The notes under the pieces were generated by a model. That model saw only the letters and a program-made list of their open reading frames with translations, ran no database searches and was not told the origin of the DNA. The position numbers and the translations under genes were made by a program. Of a DNA stretch of 64,000 bases, positions 62,335 through 64,000 are shown in pieces. Position 1 is the first letter of the stretch. Each line of letters opens with the position of its first letter. Source of the DNA: Sphingobacteriaceae bacterium UBA6709 (lineage in GTDB: Bacteria; Bacteroidota; Bacteroidia; Sphingobacteriales; Sphingobacteriaceae); NCBI GenBank assembly GCA_002454425.1, contig DKIV01000033.1, positions 37,227-101,226 of the forward strand, in the 5' to 3' direction.

Positions 62335-62699
62335 AGGCTATAAATTCAAGTATTTGTAATGTGGTTTATGCAGAGGTAAGTTACTTTAATTAAGTTTATT
62401 ACGCAACCCGAATTTTGGGTTTGAGGGCGCAGGCCTGTTAACACTTCCTGAATCTGTCACTACGGATTTCATCATCAGTCCTGGGTTGCTGAACCTACAG
62501 CAGGCGCTTAGGGCATTACTATCCTGTACGACCACCTTTACGGGTTAGTTCTGGACACTATAAGTTGTGAATTCGATACATCGACGTAATTCTGTTGTTC
62601 TGTTTCATTCTCATAATAAGGTTGTTATAAGTCTGTTTTGGTGAATTTTCAGTAAGCTTATTCAAAAGCGAATACTTATTTTTATAGACATTCCTAACA
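62335..62699. other. Divergent region between GH43 and a lipoprotein gene
   Basis: About 365 bases. Contains an AACCC-gaattt-TGGGTT inverted repeat near 62405-62421. No gene seen; a minus frame at 62558-62773 overlaps the next start and has no features. Confidence 0.4.
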
Positions 62700-63596
62700 A
62701 TGAAAGATATAAAATTGCCGTTTTTTGCATGCTGTTTGCTTGTAAGCCTTATTTGTTCATGCAGTAAAGACAAGGATCCTGACCAACCTGCGGCAAGGCT
62801 GGCTTCTCTGGAGGAAACAAGCGTAGGGCCGTTGATGAACCCGCTTACGTCAACCTTGAAATATTCGTTTGGCTATGATGATCAGCATCGTGTCTCGGCA
62901 ATGAACGACCGGTATTTTTTTTATGGGAACAACGGGAAGGTTAGTTATTCCCGTATCAACAGAATATCGCTCCTTGTAAATGGAATGACCCATGAATATA
63001 AAGAGCGTCTGCGTTACGAGTGGGATGATCAGGGCCGGCTTTCATCTGTTGTTGGCGATACCTTGTATCATCACGTTTATAGTGGTGACGCGCAACACGC
63101 TCAAACTCAATTGAAGTCTTTAAAAACGGGATGGGTGCTTGCTCGTTATTCGTATAATGGCACGGAAAAGTTACCTCGTTCAATTACATCGATTATTGGA
63201 TACGAAATACCGACTGGCGAGCCCACGCGTGAGAAGTATGATTTTTCGTATTCGGGAGCGGATGTGTCGCACCAGCTGACTACTCAAGAGTTTCCCGGTC
63301 CGCTGAGTAGTACCGGTCAGACTTTGAGCATGAGCCTTAATACCTGGTATCGTTACAGCACGCATCCTCATTTTCTGTATAACATTTACAAGCAGCTTGG
63401 ATTTAATCCCTGTAATCTTAATTCTGTAGTATCTGCTCATACGCATAACGAATTCGTCATGCAGGTGCAGTCGGGTAATGCTAATCCTGATCCGGATTGG
63501 TCAAAAGCAGAGCAGGTGACGGCCAGCCTTGATAATAAGGGCAATGTTACTGAACTTCGATCTTCTACAAAGCGCAGTTCCCTGACTTATTATTAA
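62700..63596 (+). CDS. Lipoprotein with YD-repeat-like strands (DUF4595-like)
   Basis: A 298-residue lipoprotein with lipobox SLICSC (Cys19 or Cys21). The mature part has recurring FGYDDQHRVSAM and YEWDDQGRLSSV segments, as in YD/RHS-like beta repeats found in Bacteroidetes surface lipoproteins of the DUF4595 kind. Function unknown; probably cell-surface. It is the last gene in the window. Confidence 0.75.
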   Translation: MKDIKLPFFACCLLVSLICSCSKDKDPDQPAARLASLEETSVGPLMNPLTSTLKYSFGYDDQHRVSAMNDRYFFYGNNGKVSYSRINRISLLVNGMTHEYKERLRYEWDDQGRLSSVVGDTLYHHVYSGDAQHAQTQLKSLKTGWVLARYSYNGTEKLPRSITSIIGYEIPTGEPTREKYDFSYSGADVSHQLTTQEFPGPLSSTGQTLSMSLNTWYRYSTHPHFLYNIYKQLGFNPCNLNSVVSAHTHNEFVMQVQSGNANPDPDWSKAEQVTASLDNKGNVTELRSSTKRSSLTYY

Positions 63597-64000
63597 GCGC
63601 CGATTTCTTCTTAATATTTTTCGAGGGCGGCAAGCGAAAACCCTCCTTTTCCCGGTATGTCTATGGGCGTCAATGATGTGAAAATTATATTTCATATAGA
63701 GATTTAAATTTAACTACGCATCTCGTTTTCTGTTTTATGGTTATGGGCGCTTGTTTAATTGATTGATTTATAATTATTTGTGTTTGGCTCTTGATAGGAT
63801 AAATAATTTTCTTAATTCTTTATATTGCTTACTCCTATTGAGAAACTAATTTTCAGCAATGGTGGATGATCTGATTCGTATTTCCCGCAACGCTGGCTAA
63901 GGTGAAGCGTTTCATCGCGTCCGGACTATGCCCGCCGCTCCGCTCTAGCCCCTCTGTTCGGGGGGCACCTACCTACCAGTTTCGAGTCTGACTCGGGACT
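63597..64000. other. Right-hand end of the window without a clear gene
   Basis: About 400 bases. A weak GAGGG/CCCTC hairpin at about 63625-63648 followed by CTTTTC may terminate the lipoprotein gene. The final 120 bases are GC-richer with a GCCCC/GGGGC hairpin near 63948-63967; no coding frame, tRNA or known RNA was recognised. Confidence 0.35.

Overview
The window reads as Bacteroidota DNA, most likely from the family Sphingobacteriaceae (Pedobacter, Sphingobacterium or Olivibacter type). The signs are SusC/SusD pairs, a Bacteroidetes-type conjugation locus (TraE/F/G/I/J/K/M with an RteC regulator), promoters of the TTTG/TAnnTTTG kind, few Shine-Dalgarno sites, and small families restricted to this phylum (DUF6520-like, DUF6660-like). 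The genus is inference.

Positions 1 to about 38.74 kb are the distal part of an integrative conjugative element (ICE). It is inserted at the 3' end of a tRNA-Ser(TGA) gene (38739-38823, minus strand), and its tyrosine recombinase lies beside the tRNA. The other end of the ICE is outside the window. From left to right it carries: the end of a probable mobilisation gene and the coupling protein; an Xre-type regulator; a SusC/SusD/thioredoxin-like operon; an opposing operon of AraC regulator, LanKC-like lyase/kinase, MauE/DoxX-like membrane protein and small Ser/Thr/Cys-containing exported protein; an unknown protein and RteC; an IS110 remnant with a structured repeat region; a metal module (Cys-rich peptide, TonB receptor, P-type ATPase); an IS1182-like element disrupted by an IS3-family element; an arsenic operon (arsR, arsM, ACR3-type arsB, metallophosphoesterase); the tra genes; a DUF3945-like protein; and the integrase.

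From 38.8 kb onward the window looks like ordinary chromosome: a thioredoxin-like protein, SDR oxidoreductase, isochorismatase-fold protein, glycosyltransferase, a LysR/MFS divergent pair, PAP2 phosphatase, amino-acid permease, M3 peptidase, UbiA prenyltransferase, EngB GTPase, DUF3298 lipoprotein, type II glutamine synthetase, a tight operon of GS-like ligase / APH-like kinase / HAD-IIA phosphatase / TatD hydrolase, TcdA, an MscS channel, a GH43 enzyme and lipoproteins.

The most unusual part is 9.4-12.7 kb. A kinase whose N-terminal half resembles the lyase domain of class III lanthipeptide synthetases (LanKC), but with no LanC-type cyclase, is co-oriented with a redox membrane protein and a small secreted protein rich in Ser/Thr with a Cys pair. 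Its start codon lies at the edge of a 12-bp perfect inverted repeat. A SusC/SusD/CGGC-thioredoxin operon converges on the same terminator. This may be an undescribed peptide-modification or peptide-uptake cargo. Second is the repeated, foldable non-coding stretch in front of the IS110 fragment, a candidate bridge-RNA relic.
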